DNA of 64,000 nt from Pseudomonas orientalis (GCF_022807995.1 NZ_CP094351.1:618501-682500), one strand, 5' to 3'; shown: positions 40,312 to 49,217, counted from the stretch's first letter. The notes: generated by a model from the letters alone, not told the origin. A program made the numbers and translations.

Positions 40312-40986
40312 TCAGGAACGGAACAGGCGGCTGTACTGGCGCTCGTGGGCCATGCACGCCAAAGACAGGCCAAAGGCGGCGCTGCCAAGGTGATCGGGTT
40401 CGACACGGCCAGCCTCGTGCTGGGCCTGCTGCAACAGCGGCAGCAGTTCGCTGGTCAGGCGCTGCGCGGCTTGCTGGCCCAGGGGCAGGGTTTTCATCAG
40501 CACGGCCAATTGGTTCTCCAGCCAGCTCCAGAGCCAGGCCGCCAGAGCGTCGCCTGGGCGGATGGCCCAGGCGCGCGCAGCCAGCGCCCAGCCAAGGGCC
40601 AGGTGGGGTTCAGGCTGTTGGTCGAGGAAACCACGGGCGTCGGCGTCCAATTCCGGCAAGCCACCGAGCAGTTGTTGCAGGGAGTAGCCCATCTGCCGGC
40701 TCTCCTGATACAGCTCGCGGGTTTCGCGGCTGGCGCGGTGTTCTTCACACAATTGCGCCAGACGTGGCCACGCCTGCTCAGCGGCGGCGCGGCAATGGGC
40801 GAGCAATAGGGGCGCTTCGAAACGCGCGAGGTTGAGCAGCAATTGGTCACTGATCCAGCGCCTTGCGCTGGCGGCATCGCTGACGCGGCCGTTCTCCACG
40901 GCCATTTCCAGGCCCTGGGAGTAGCTGTAGCCGCCAATCGGCAACTGCGGACTGGCCAGGCGCAGCAGCGCCCAGGCCGGGTTCAT
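40312..40986 (-). CDS. ureF: Urease accessory protein UreF
   Basis: 224-residue all-helical scaffold (LLRLASPQLPIGGYSYSQGLEMAVENGRV at about 6-34 is diagnostic) that bridges UreD and UreG during nickel insertion. The ATG overlaps the ureE stop by four bases. Confidence 0.96.
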   Translation of the reverse strand: MNPAWALLRLASPQLPIGGYSYSQGLEMAVENGRVSDAASARRWISDQLLLNLARFEAPLLLAHCRAAAEQAWPRLAQLCEEHRASRETRELYQESRQMGYSLQQLLGGLPELDADARGFLDQQPEPHLALGWALAARAWAIRPGDALAAWLWSWLENQLAVLMKTLPLGQQAAQRLTSELLPLLQQAQHEAGRVEPDHLGSAAFGLSLACMAHERQYSRLFRS

Positions 40987-41483
40987 GGACGCACGCCGAA
41001 CTGATGCAGCCTGGGCGCATAGTTGAAATCTTCGTCGCCATGGCGCGAGTGATGATGACCGCCGCCATAGGCCCCGTGTTCGGGCTGGAACGGCGCCTCG
41101 ATGCTTTGCGCATCGGCGCCCAGCTGTTCCAGCATGGCCTTGAGCACATAGTCATCGAGCAGACGCAGCCAGCCATCGCCGACCTGCAGGGCGACATGGC
41201 GGTTACCCAAGTGATAGGCCGCGCGGGTCAGTTCGAATGCGTTGCGGCAGGTGACGTGCAGCAGTTGTTCAGGGCGTGCGCACACGCGTACGACGCGTCC
41301 GTCCTCGGCTTGCAGGAATTCGCCATCATGCAGCGGCGGTTGCCCACGCTCCAAAAACAGGCCGACGTCTTCACCGTCGGCACTGAAACAGCGCAGACGG
41401 CTTTTGCTGCGGGCTTCGAAGTTCAGCAGCAGCTCGGCGGCCCAGAGGGCTTGCGGAGCGATTCGGCGGTGGATCACCAGCAT
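40983..41483 (-). CDS. ureE: Urease accessory protein UreE (nickel chaperone)
   Basis: 166-residue nickel-binding metallochaperone. N-terminal peptide-binding domain (about 1-75), a C-terminal domain with YHLGNRHVALQV, and a His-rich tail GGGHHHSRHGDEDF (about 139-152) that binds extra nickel. First gene of ureE-F-G-J. The catalytic genes ureABC lie about 10 kb away in the same orientation, so the urease set is split. Confidence 0.96.
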   Translation of the reverse strand: MLVIHRRIAPQALWAAELLLNFEARSKSRLRCFSADGEDVGLFLERGQPPLHDGEFLQAEDGRVVRVCARPEQLLHVTCRNAFELTRAAYHLGNRHVALQVGDGWLRLLDDYVLKAMLEQLGADAQSIEAPFQPEHGAYGGGHHHSRHGDEDFNYAPRLHQFGVRP

Positions 41484-41824
41484 CGGAAGGTTTCCAGCTA
41501 TGAACGATAAAGGGGGCTATAAAGAGGCTAGAGCAAGGGGCTTGCCAACCCGCCAGGCGCGTAGGAATTTCCTGTCAGCAGGGCGCGTACGCTACAGAGC
41601 AGGGCACTCGCCGAATGCAGCGGTGATGCAATTTGGTGCGCTTGAGCGGGCCTCGGCACCGGGAAGGGGCATTTTGCGTGGGGTACGCCGACGTATTGCA
41701 TGAAATGTCTTTCATCCAATTCTTCATTTGGTTTTAAAGAATTATCCTACAAGAGCCAGAGAATTGGCCTTCGTGAGTTTACGTGGGGGTTCTTTAAGAT
41801 TCGCGCCGTGTTTAATTCGCCGCG
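41484..41824. promoter_or_regulatory. Divergent region between ureE and the NlpC/P60 gene
   Basis: 341 bases without a gene. It holds a sigma-54 promoter for ureE (separate entry). TGGTGC at 41634-41639 and CGGCACC near 41655 resemble NtrC half-sites about 115-135 bases upstream of the predicted ureE start point. The half near the NlpC gene is AT-rich (41700-41760) and should contain its promoter. Confidence 0.4.
41533..41547 (-). promoter_or_regulatory. Sigma-54 (RpoN) promoter of ureEFG
   Basis: On the reverse strand TGGCAAGCCCCTTGC matches TGGCAC-N5-TTGC with one change, and GG and GC are separated by exactly 10 bases. The predicted start is about 38 bases before the ureE ATG. The sequence GGGGCTTGCC partly resembles a REP core, but no REP arm is present here. 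Confidence 0.5.
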
Positions 41825-42331
41825 ATGTCCATCATGTTCAAGTCACTTGTCTGTTCCGTCATTGTCAGCCTCTCTTGTCTTATTTCGTCAGCCTCGGCCA
41901 CGCTTCAACAGCCGCCGACTTTTGGTTCCACGCATGCATCGTCTCCGGTCGAAGATGTGATCGACCGCGCCCATCAACTGCTCGGCACACCCTACAAGTC
42001 GGGCGGTACGTCTACCGAGCAAGGGTTCGATTGCAGCAGTTTCCTGGTCTATCTGTTCAAGACCCAAGCCAATATTCAGCTGCCGCGCACCACCGCTGCG
42101 ATGCACCGTTCAACGGCCGCGACCATCAAGCGCGCTGCATTGAAGCCGGGCGACGCGGTTTTTTTCAAAGGCAACGGGCAGGGGCGGGTGAGTCACGTCG
42201 GGCTGTATATCGGCGACGGCAAATTCATCCATTCACCGCGTACCGGCAAGAGCGTACGGATCGATTCGTTGAGAAATAGCTACTGGAACAGGAACTACAC
42301 CACCGCCAAGCGCTTTCATAAGGCCGGCTGA
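41825..42331 (+). CDS. NlpC/P60 family peptidoglycan endopeptidase
   Basis: 168 residues. Signal peptide about 1-26 (LVCSVIVSLSCLISSASA), then an NlpC/P60 domain with the catalytic Cys in GFDCSSFLVYLF (about 67-78), His in GRVSHVGLYIGDGKFIHS (about 119-136) and a third polar His nearby. Enzymes of this type cleave between D-glutamate and diaminopimelate in cell-wall peptides. A second ATG at 41834 (MFKS) is an alternative start. Convergent with the TetR gene, 5 bases apart. Confidence 0.9.
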   Translation: MSIMFKSLVCSVIVSLSCLISSASATLQQPPTFGSTHASSPVEDVIDRAHQLLGTPYKSGGTSTEQGFDCSSFLVYLFKTQANIQLPRTTAAMHRSTAATIKRAALKPGDAVFFKGNGQGRVSHVGLYIGDGKFIHSPRTGKSVRIDSLRNSYWNRNYTTAKRFHKAG

Positions 42332-42336
42332 TCGTA

Positions 42337-42969
42337 TTACTCGGTGCTGCCCAGACCTTGCCAGTGTTTGAGGCCGATAAAGATAAAGCGCAATTGCTGG
42401 GTGATTTTCGCCTGGGGCGTGAGGTGGGCAGGCAAGGCCTGTGCGGGCGGGTCGATGATATCGGGCAGGGTGGCGAACACACTTTTGACGATCAGGTCGG
42501 CCATCACGTGCAAGCCATCGGGATCCAGGTGTTGCAGTTTGGGCATCAGTGTGAGGTCGGCCGCCAGGTCGCGGGTGATGTCTTCGCGCAGGGCGCCGAT
42601 AGCTTGGCGCACGGCCAGGCAACCGCCGTATTGTTCGCGGGCCAGGAACAGGAATTGGGAACGGTTGGCCGAGACCACATCGAGAAAGATCCTCACGGAC
42701 GCATCGATGATTCCGCCCATGACGAATTCGTTATGGCGCACCAGGCGAATCGTGGCGCGGAACGTCTGGCCGACTTCACTGACCAATACGAGCCCAAGCT
42801 GGTCCATATCGGCAAAATGGCGATAGAAGCCGGTGGGCACGATTCCCGCTGTCTTGGCCACTTCGCGCAGGCTCAGGCTGCCAAACCCACGGCCGCACTC
42901 CATCAGATGGCGGGCAGCGTCCATCAAGGCGAGGCGGGTCTGTTGCTTCTGTTCGGCGCGGGGCAGCAT
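42337..42969 (-). CDS. desT: TetR family regulator, DesT-like
   Basis: 210 residues from ATG 42969 (a TTG at 43014 would add 15). The N-terminal TetR helix-turn-helix reads MLPRAEQKQQTRLALMDAA...GFGSLSLREVAKTAGIVPTGFYRHFADMDQLG. In P. aeruginosa a gene with this kind of N-terminus, desT, lies next to ureE and controls the acyl-CoA desaturase operon desCB by sensing the saturation of acyl-CoA. Here the regulator remains near ureE but no desaturase gene is in the window. The identification rests on remembered synteny and the N-terminal motif. Confidence 0.68.
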   Translation of the reverse strand: MLPRAEQKQQTRLALMDAARHLMECGRGFGSLSLREVAKTAGIVPTGFYRHFADMDQLGLVLVSEVGQTFRATIRLVRHNEFVMGGIIDASVRIFLDVVSANRSQFLFLAREQYGGCLAVRQAIGALREDITRDLAADLTLMPKLQHLDPDGLHVMADLIVKSVFATLPDIIDPPAQALPAHLTPQAKITQQLRFIFIGLKHWQGLGSTE

Positions 42970-43077
42970 GAGCGGATGGGCTTTGTTGGCGAGTACAGCG
43001 ACGCACTCTAGCAAAACCGCTTTGCCGGCGTCGAACTTGGCGGGGGCATTGCGTGACGGGGTCTATATAAAAGCGAA

Positions 43078-43104
43078 AGCCCGATCGACAGATCGGGCTT
43101 TTTT
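43078..43104. terminator. Bidirectional-type terminator hairpin
   Basis: AAGCCCGATC-GACA-GATCGGGCTT with six T on the plus strand and an A/T-rich flank on the other side. It lies just after the stop of the reverse-strand repeat protein (43121) and before the TetR promoter. Confidence 0.8.
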
Positions 43105-43120
43105 CTGGGCCACCACGGGC

Positions 43121-43492
43121 TTAGCTCTGTGCTTGATGCAGTTCTTGCAGACGGTCGGCACCACCTTCGGCAATACCTTGGGTGTAGGCGCGATCATTGG
43201 CTTGTTCAGCACCGCCTTCTACCAGACCTTTTTCCTGCAGGCGGTCGTTGCCACCTTCAGTCAGGCCTTCGGTGTAGGCGCGTTTGTTGGCCTGCTCAGA
43301 ACCGTTTTCAGCGACAGCGCCTTTGGCGTAGTCACGGTTTTCGTCTTCTTGCGAACCGCTGCGAGCCACGGTCTGGCTGGACTGGACGGCCTGGGCTTTG
43401 TTCTGTGGGGTGGCCTGTTCGGCGGCTGGCAGGGCAAAGGCACTGGAAGCCAGAACGGATAACAGGACGGTAGCGAGTAGTTGGCGTTTCAT
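43121..43492 (-). CDS. Periplasmic hypothetical protein with tandem 30-residue repeats
   Basis: 123 residues from ATG 43492 (AAGGAG upstream). Signal peptide about 1-20 (MKRQLLATVLLSVLASSAFA), then a Gln/Ala/Ser-rich linker, then imperfect repeats of the pattern G-[SA]-EQAN-[KD]-RAYT-[EQ]-G-[LI]-[TA]-EGG-[NA]-DRLQE, two clear copies of about 30 residues plus a degenerate first half-copy (EDENRDYAKGAVAENG). Acidic and hydrophilic; no known domain recognised. Probably a small exported stress or envelope protein. Confidence 0.72.
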   Translation of the reverse strand: MKRQLLATVLLSVLASSAFALPAAEQATPQNKAQAVQSSQTVARSGSQEDENRDYAKGAVAENGSEQANKRAYTEGLTEGGNDRLQEKGLVEGGAEQANDRAYTQGIAEGGADRLQELHQAQS

Positions 43493-43849
43493 GAGGGTTG
43501 CTCCTTGGGAGGGCGATAAAGTGGGTACATGGCTAATGCTACTCTTGATAAGTCGATATAAAAGTTCATAAACGCAATGGTAATAATCAACAGAATTGAT
43601 TGTTCCCACGGGAGGCTCTAGAACGCGCCTCTCAAGCACGCGGTTTTGCACCGAGGTGGGTATTTTCGACACGAACCGGGGTAACAATGGTGCGCCGTTG
43701 ATGATTGAATCTGTCTGCTCGATCAGGAAAATCGTTTTTTTCGGCTAATTCGGCCGTTGCGTTAAACCCCCAGGCACTTTGCCAGTCGTAGTCCTATAAG
43801 CTGTGTCAAAGGCTGTTGCCCAGCCAGTCGTATTCAGGAGTTTTGTGCA
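43493..43849. promoter_or_regulatory. Divergent intergenic region before the AsmA gene
   Basis: 357 bases without a credible gene. The part near 43540-43600 is AT-rich (GATAAGTCGATATAAAAG, AATAATCAACAGAATTGATT) and should contain the promoter of the repeat protein; a second AT-rich spot (ATCGTTTTTTTCGGC, about 43728) precedes the AsmA gene. No clear operator was found. Confidence 0.35.
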
Positions 43850-45916
43850 ATGACGCGCACTCGAAAAGTCGTCGCCTGGAGCTGCGCCAGCTTCGTTCTG
43901 TTAATTGCCATCGCGGTATTGGTCCTGGTGTTTTTCGACTGGAACCGCATCAAGCCACCCCTCAATGCCAAGGTCTCCGAAGAGTTGCACCGCCCATTCG
44001 CCATCAATGGCAACCTGGCGGTGGTGTGGCAGCGTGAGCCCGACGAAGGCGGCTGGCGGGCCTGGGTGCCCTGGCCCCATGTGATTGCCGAAGACCTGAG
44101 CCTGGGCAATCCTGACTGGTCCAAGCAACCTCAGATGGTTACGCTCAAGAAGGTCGAGTTGCGTATTTCGCCCTTGGCGTTGCTGGCACAGCGCGTGGTG
44201 ATCCCGCGCATCGACCTCACCGAGCCGAGCGCCGACCTGCAGCGCCTGGCTGACGGCCGCGCCAACTGGACCTTCAAGTTCGACCCCAAGGACCCCGACG
44301 CCGAGCCTTCCAGCTGGGTGGTGGATATTGGCGCCATCGGCTTCGACAAAGGCCACGTCACCCTCGACGACCAGACCCTCAGGACCCGGCTCGATGTGAT
44401 TATTGACCCGCTGGGCAAACCGATCCCCTTCGGTGAAATCGTCGGAGACGCGGATGCCAAAAAGGCCCTGGAAAAAGGCTCGGCGCCGCAGGACTATGCG
44501 TTCGGCCTCAAGGTCAAAGGCCAGTATCACGGCCAGGCGCTCGCCGGCACCGGCAAGATCGGCGGCCTGCTTGCCCTGCAGGACGCGGCCAAGCCGTTCC
44601 CGCTGCAGGCCCAGGTCAAGATCGCCGACACCAGCATCGCCCTGGCCGGCACCCTGACCGATCCGCTGAACCTCGGCGCCCTGGACCTGCGCCTCAAACT
44701 CGCCGGTGCCAGCCTGGGCAACCTCTACCCGCTGACCGGCGTGACGTTGCCCGACTCGCCGGCGTATTCAACCGATGGTCATCTGATCGCCAAACTGCAT
44801 GAAGCCAGCGGCGCGTCCTTCCGCTATGAAAACTTCAACGGCAAGATCGGCAACAGCGATATCCACGGCGACCTCGCCTACGTGGCCAGCCAGCCACGGC
44901 CCAAGCTCAGCGGCGCGCTGGTGTCCAATCAACTGCTGATGGACGACCTGGCGCCCTTGATCGGCGCCGACTCCAACGCCAAGCAGAAAGCCCGTGGCGG
45001 TGAAAGCAAGCAACCGGCGACCAAGGTGCTGCCGGTTGAAGAGTTCCGCACCGAGCGCTGGCGCGAGATGGATGCCGACGTGGAATTCACCGGCAAACGC
45101 ATCGTGCACAGCGCCGAGTTGCCGTTCACCGACCTCTATACGCACCTGGTGCTCAACGATGGCGAGCTGAGCCTTGAGCCCCTGCGCTTCGGCGTGGCCG
45201 GTGGCAAACTCGATGCGCAGATCCGCTTGAACGGCCGTACCACGCCGATGGAAGGGCGCGCGAAACTCACGGCGCGCAACTTCAAGCTCAAACAGTTGTT
45301 CCCAAGTTTTGAGCCGATGAAAACCAGCTTTGGCGAACTCAACGGCGACGCCGATATTTCCGGGCGCGGCAACTCTGTCGCAGCGCTGCTGGGCACCTCC
45401 AATGGTGACTTGAAGATGCTGATCAACGACGGTGCGATCAGCCGTGGCCTGATGGAAATCGCCGGCCTCAACGTGGGCAATTATGTGGTGGGGCGCCTGT
45501 TTGGCGACAAGGAAGTGAAGATCAACTGCGCTGCGGCGGACTTCGGCATCAAGACCGGCCTGGCGACAACCCGCTTGTTTGTGTTCGATACCGAGAACGC
45601 GATCATCTACGTCGATGGCACCGCGAATATGGCGACCGAGCAGTTGGACCTGACCATTACGCCGGAGTCCAAGGGTTTCCGCCTCTTCTCCCTGCGCTCG
45701 CCGTTGTATGTGAACGGCCCGTTCATCAAGCCCAATGCCGGCGTCAAAGCCATCCCCCTGGCACTGCGTGGCGCGGGCATGGTCGCCCTGGGTGTGATCG
45801 CCGGCCCGGCGGCGGGGTTGCTCGCACTGGTTGCCCCAAGCGGCGGTGAGCCGAATGCGTGCGCACCGTTGCTGCAACAGATGAGAGAGGGCAAGGCGCC
45901 CAAGACCGTGAAGTAA
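43850..45916 (+). CDS. AsmA family protein
   Basis: 688 residues with one N-terminal membrane helix (about 7-28), followed by a long beta-rich periplasmic part. AsmA-type features include the start FDWNRIKPPLNAKVSEELHRPFAINGNLAV (about 29-58) and the C-terminal LTARNFKLKQLFPSFEPMKTSFGELNGDADISGRGNSVAALLGTSNGDL region. AsmA-like proteins bridge inner and outer membrane and are implicated in phospholipid transport. AGGAG precedes ATG 43850. Monocistronic, ended by a REPIN. Confidence 0.9.
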   Translation: MTRTRKVVAWSCASFVLLIAIAVLVLVFFDWNRIKPPLNAKVSEELHRPFAINGNLAVVWQREPDEGGWRAWVPWPHVIAEDLSLGNPDWSKQPQMVTLKKVELRISPLALLAQRVVIPRIDLTEPSADLQRLADGRANWTFKFDPKDPDAEPSSWVVDIGAIGFDKGHVTLDDQTLRTRLDVIIDPLGKPIPFGEIVGDADAKKALEKGSAPQDYAFGLKVKGQYHGQALAGTGKIGGLLALQDAAKPFPLQAQVKIADTSIALAGTLTDPLNLGALDLRLKLAGASLGNLYPLTGVTLPDSPAYSTDGHLIAKLHEASGASFRYENFNGKIGNSDIHGDLAYVASQPRPKLSGALVSNQLLMDDLAPLIGADSNAKQKARGGESKQPATKVLPVEEFRTERWREMDADVEFTGKRIVHSAELPFTDLYTHLVLNDGELSLEPLRFGVAGGKLDAQIRLNGRTTPMEGRAKLTARNFKLKQLFPSFEPMKTSFGELNGDADISGRGNSVAALLGTSNGDLKMLINDGAISRGLMEIAGLNVGNYVVGRLFGDKEVKINCAAADFGIKTGLATTRLFVFDTENAIIYVDGTANMATEQLDLTITPESKGFRLFSLRSPLYVNGPFIKPNAGVKAIPLALRGAGMVALGVIAGPAAGLLALVAPSGGEPNACAPLLQQMREGKAPKTVK

Positions 45917-45938
45917 CTGACTGCACCTGAAACCAAAT

Positions 45939-46025
45939 GTGGGAGGGGGCTTGCCCCCGATAACGGTGTATCAGCCAAAACATCTTTGACTGAACCACTG
46001 CTATCGGGAGCAAGCCCCCTCCCAC
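45939..46025. repeat. REPIN, class 1, outward geometry
   Basis: GTGGGAGGGGGCTTGCC...GCCCCCTCCCAC between the convergent AsmA and ferritin-like genes; the right arm carries one A-for-G change. Confidence 0.92.
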
Positions 46026-46047
46026 ATGGGTATTGCTGTGCGGCTGA

Positions 46048-46578
46048 TTACAGGCCTTCCAGAATATCCGCCATGTCATCGGCGTGTTCTTCTTCCTGGG
46101 CCAGGATGTCTTCAAAAATGCGCCGGGTAGTCGGGTCCTTATCGCCGATGTACTGAATGATCTCGCGATAGCTGTCCACCGCGATCCGCTCGGCCACCAA
46201 GTCTTCGTAGACCATTTCTTTCAGCGAGTTGCCCGCCACGTATTGTGCGTGGGAGTTCTTCGACAGCAGGTCGGGGTTGAATTCCGGCTCACCGCCCAGC
46301 TGCACGATGCGTTCGGCGAGTTTGTCGGCGTGTTCGGCTTCCTGGGTGGCGTGCTCCAGGAACTCGTCGGCCGCGACGCTGGCTTTCAGGCCGCTGGCCA
46401 TGAAGTAATGACGCTTGTAGCGCAACACGCAGACCAGTTCGGTGGCCAGCGACTCGTTGAGCAGGCGGATAATTTCTTCGCGATCGGCATTATAGCCTTC
46501 GGTCACGGCACCGTTTTCGACGTTCTGGCGAGCGCGGCTGCGCAGGGTCGCAACGTCAGTCAAGTGTGCTTCAGTCAT
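46048..46578 (-). CDS. Ferritin-like (bacterioferritin-type) protein
   Basis: 176 residues of four-helix ferritin-like fold. The di-iron ligands are visible as E in LLNESLATELVCVLRYKRH (about 40-58), EHATQEAEHADKLAERI (about 74-90), VAERIAVDSYREII (about 126-139) and ILAQEEEHADDM (about 159-170). It matches the P. aeruginosa 'probable bacterioferritin' type (DUF892-unrelated), distinct from BfrA/BfrB. Probably iron storage or protection from peroxide. It is monocistronic. Confidence 0.82.
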   Translation of the reverse strand: MTEAHLTDVATLRSRARQNVENGAVTEGYNADREEIIRLLNESLATELVCVLRYKRHYFMASGLKASVAADEFLEHATQEAEHADKLAERIVQLGGEPEFNPDLLSKNSHAQYVAGNSLKEMVYEDLVAERIAVDSYREIIQYIGDKDPTTRRIFEDILAQEEEHADDMADILEGL

Positions 46579-46690
46579 CTCATTCTCCTGGGGCTAATCC
46601 GGTTTTGCGCCACGCTCTGCCGGCGTGGTCGCTCCCAGTTGTGAGTCGCGAGAGAGGCGAAAAGTTTTATCGGATTTAACCGGATGTGTC

Positions 46691-47566
46691 TCAAGCGCGT
46701 CTGATCGGCAGGGTCCAGCGTTCCGAAAGGATGACCCCGCCCAGGGTCAGCAAACCGCCCACCAAGTGATACGACGCCAATTCTTCTTTCAATACCACGG
46801 CCGCAATCAGCGCGGTAATCAACGGCAGCAAGTTGAAAAACAACGTGGTACGGCTCGGCCCCAGGGTTTTTACCGAATGCATCCACGCCAGCGGCGCCAG
46901 CATCGAAGCCAGCAGGCAGGCGTACAGCACCAGCGGAATATTCGCCCAGCCCAGGCCTGCCTTGGCCGAGAACAGGAATAGCGGCAACAGCACCACCACC
47001 GCCACCAGCACCTGCAGATACAGCAGCACCAACGGCGGCAGGCGCAGTTGCCATTTTTTCAGCAGGGTGCTGTAGACCGCGTAGGCCAGGGTGGCGACCA
47101 GCATCATGCCGTCACCGAGGTTTACTCCGTGTTGCAGCAAGGCTGCCAGGCTGCCGGATGACACCACCACCACTACGCCGGCGAACGACAGCACCGCGCC
47201 GGTCAGCGCGCCATACGTCAGGCGTTGGCCGAGGCTGATGATGGCGGCAGTCAAAGCCATCAGCGGCATCAGCGAGAGGATGATGCCCATGTTGGTGGCA
47301 CTGGTCAGTGTGGCCGCGTAATAGGCCAGGCTTTGATACACGGCCATGCCCAGCACGCCGAGAATGAAGATCTTGCCCAGGTTCGGGCGGATCAGCGCCC
47401 AGTTGGCGATGACTGGCTTGAGCATGAACGGCGTGAACAGCAGCGCGGCGAACAGCCAGCGATAAAAGCCGATTTCAGCCGGGAAAATCGAACCCACCGC
47501 CAGTTTGTTGATCACGGTGTTGCCGGCCCAGATAAGGATGGCCAGCAGGGGATACGCGTATTGCAT
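46691..47566 (-). CDS. EamA/DMT superfamily transporter
   Basis: 291 residues from ATG 47566 (MQYAYPLLAILIWAGNTVINKLA, the typical EamA start); the frame extends 216 bases further. Ten hydrophobic helices in two EamA repeats (about 1-135 and 150-285), with the LGxxRTxxFFNLLPLITALIAxxxLxE motif in the second. Exporter of unknown metabolite, possibly amino acids. Monocistronic, divergent from psiF. Confidence 0.87.
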   Translation of the reverse strand: MQYAYPLLAILIWAGNTVINKLAVGSIFPAEIGFYRWLFAALLFTPFMLKPVIANWALIRPNLGKIFILGVLGMAVYQSLAYYAATLTSATNMGIILSLMPLMALTAAIISLGQRLTYGALTGAVLSFAGVVVVVSSGSLAALLQHGVNLGDGMMLVATLAYAVYSTLLKKWQLRLPPLVLLYLQVLVAVVVLLPLFLFSAKAGLGWANIPLVLYACLLASMLAPLAWMHSVKTLGPSRTTLFFNLLPLITALIAAVVLKEELASYHLVGGLLTLGGVILSERWTLPIRRA

Positions 47567-47704
47567 CGAAAGCAGACTCACTGTGTTGAAGAGGCGGAAG
47601 CGATACCGTCGGACGACTATTCGCCGCCGGTGAAGTTGTAACAGGTTTTGACTACACTGCGTTGTAGGCCGTGCCCTTCGGTACGGTAACAGGGAGAAAA
47701 CTCC

Positions 47705-48004
47705 ATGAAGATGCTGCGTATTCCGCTGTTGATGATGGGCCTGCTGCTGTGTTCCCAGGGTTTTGCCGCCACCGCCCAGCAAAACAAGATGACCACCTGC
47801 AATGCCGAGGCCACCACCAAGACGCTCAAGGGCGATGAGCGCAAGGCCTTCATGAAGACCTGCCTGTCGGCGCCTGCCGCCAACGATGCCAATACCCTGA
47901 CGCCGCAGCAGCAGAAAATGAAGGACTGCAATGCGTCGGCTAAAACCAAAGCCCTGGCGGGTGATGCGCGTAAAACATTCATGAGCACCTGCCTGAAGAA
48001 GTAA
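47705..48004 (+). CDS. psiF: PsiF repeat protein
   Basis: 99 residues: signal peptide about 1-22 (LLMMGLLLCSQGFA), then two PsiF repeats (KMTTCNAEATTKTLKGDERKAFMKTCL at about 28-54 and KMKDCNASAKTKALAGDARKTFMSTCL at about 71-97), each with a conserved pair of cysteines. Named for phosphate-starvation-inducible PsiF in E. coli; the function is unknown. A GGGAG site precedes the ATG. I did not find a convincing Pho box upstream. Confidence 0.88.
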   Translation: MKMLRIPLLMMGLLLCSQGFAATAQQNKMTTCNAEATTKTLKGDERKAFMKTCLSAPAANDANTLTPQQQKMKDCNASAKTKALAGDARKTFMSTCLKK

Positions 48005-48049
48005 TAGCCCCAGGCCATAGAAGGCTGCGACACTCGCACACAGTCCCTT

Positions 48050-48149
48050 TGTAGGCGCGAGCTTGCTCGCGAAAAACGTGAACGATCACACGGGCACCCT
48101 GACTAAACGCGGTGCCCTTTCGTTTTTCGCGAGCAAGCTCGCTCCTACA
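48050..48149. repeat. REPIN, class 2 (TGTAGGCGCGAGCTTGCTCG type)
   Basis: Arms TGTAGGCGCGAGCTTGCTCG and the inverted CGAGCAAGCTCGCTCCTACA about 60 bases apart. This second REP family has a different core (GCGAGC-TT-GCTCGC) from class 1 and occurs twice in the window (also at 57033). Confidence 0.88.
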
Positions 48150-48181
48150 ACATCCTTTAACGCCGTTCGTTTTGAGGCTGT

Positions 48182-49195
48182 ATGCCAACGTTTTCTCAGC
48201 GTCATGTGTTGTTGCTGGCCAGCTACATCATCATTTTCGGCGGATTGCTGCTGGTGCTGCCGCTCAAATTGCTGCCCAGCCTGTTGGCCGGCCTGTTGGT
48301 CTATGAACTGGTCAACATGCTCACCCCACAACTGCAACGGCTGATCGAAGGGCGGCGTGCGCGCTGGCTGGCGGTGGCCTTGCTCGGTACTTTGATCGTC
48401 AGCGTACTCGCGTTGATCTTCGCCGGCGCCATCAGCTTTCTGCTCCACGAAGCGGAAAATCCAGGCGCTTCGCTCGACAAGTTCATGGGCGTGGTCGACC
48501 GCGCGCGCGGCCAGCTGCCGCCGTTCCTGGACGCCTACCTGCCCGCCAGCGCCGCCGAGTTTCGCGTGGCCATCGGCCAATGGCTGAGCAAGCACCTGAG
48601 CGAACTGCAGCTGGTCGGCAAGGACGCCGCGCACATGTTCGTCACCCTGCTGATCGGCATGGTGCTCGGCGCGATCATCGCCCTGCAGCGCGTGCCCGAC
48701 CTGACCAAGCGCAAACCCCTGGCCGCCGCGCTGTTCGACCGATTGCACCTGCTGGTCCAGGCATTTCGCAATATCGTCTTCGCCCAGATCAAGATCGCCG
48801 CGCTCAACACCGCTTTCACTGCGATCTTCCTCGCCGTGGTGCTGCCACTGTGCGGTATTCATCTGCCGCTGACCAAAACCCTGATCGTACTGACCTTCCT
48901 GCTCGGCCTGCTGCCGGTGATCGGCAACCTGATGTCCAACACCCTGATCACGATTGTCGCGTTGTCGCTGTCGATCTGGGTCGCGGTGGCGGCGCTGGGG
49001 TATCTGATCGTGATCCATAAGGTTGAGTACTTTCTCAACGCGCGCATTGTCGGCGGGCAGATCAGTGCCAAGTCGTGGGAGTTGTTGTTGGCGATGCTGG
49101 TGTTCGAGGCAGCGTTCGGCCTGCCGGGGGTGGTGGCGGGGCCGATTTATTATGCGTACCTCAAGAGTGAGTTGAAGCTCGGCGGGATGGTTTAA
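48182..49195 (+). CDS. AI-2E family transporter (PerM-like)
   Basis: 337 residues, eight predicted helices, with the long hydrophilic segment (about 95-140) between helices 3 and 4 and the signature LLGLLPVIGNLMSNTLITIVALSLS (about 240-264) of PF01594. Members export autoinducer-2 (TqsA) or act as antiporters (PerM); neither role can be assigned here. The class-2 REPIN lies immediately upstream. Confidence 0.86.
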   Translation: MPTFSQRHVLLLASYIIIFGGLLLVLPLKLLPSLLAGLLVYELVNMLTPQLQRLIEGRRARWLAVALLGTLIVSVLALIFAGAISFLLHEAENPGASLDKFMGVVDRARGQLPPFLDAYLPASAAEFRVAIGQWLSKHLSELQLVGKDAAHMFVTLLIGMVLGAIIALQRVPDLTKRKPLAAALFDRLHLLVQAFRNIVFAQIKIAALNTAFTAIFLAVVLPLCGIHLPLTKTLIVLTFLLGLLPVIGNLMSNTLITIVALSLSIWVAVAALGYLIVIHKVEYFLNARIVGGQISAKSWELLLAMLVFEAAFGLPGVVAGPIYYAYLKSELKLGGMV

Positions 49196-49217
49196 GCCTT
49201 GTGTTGCCTGGGCTGAC

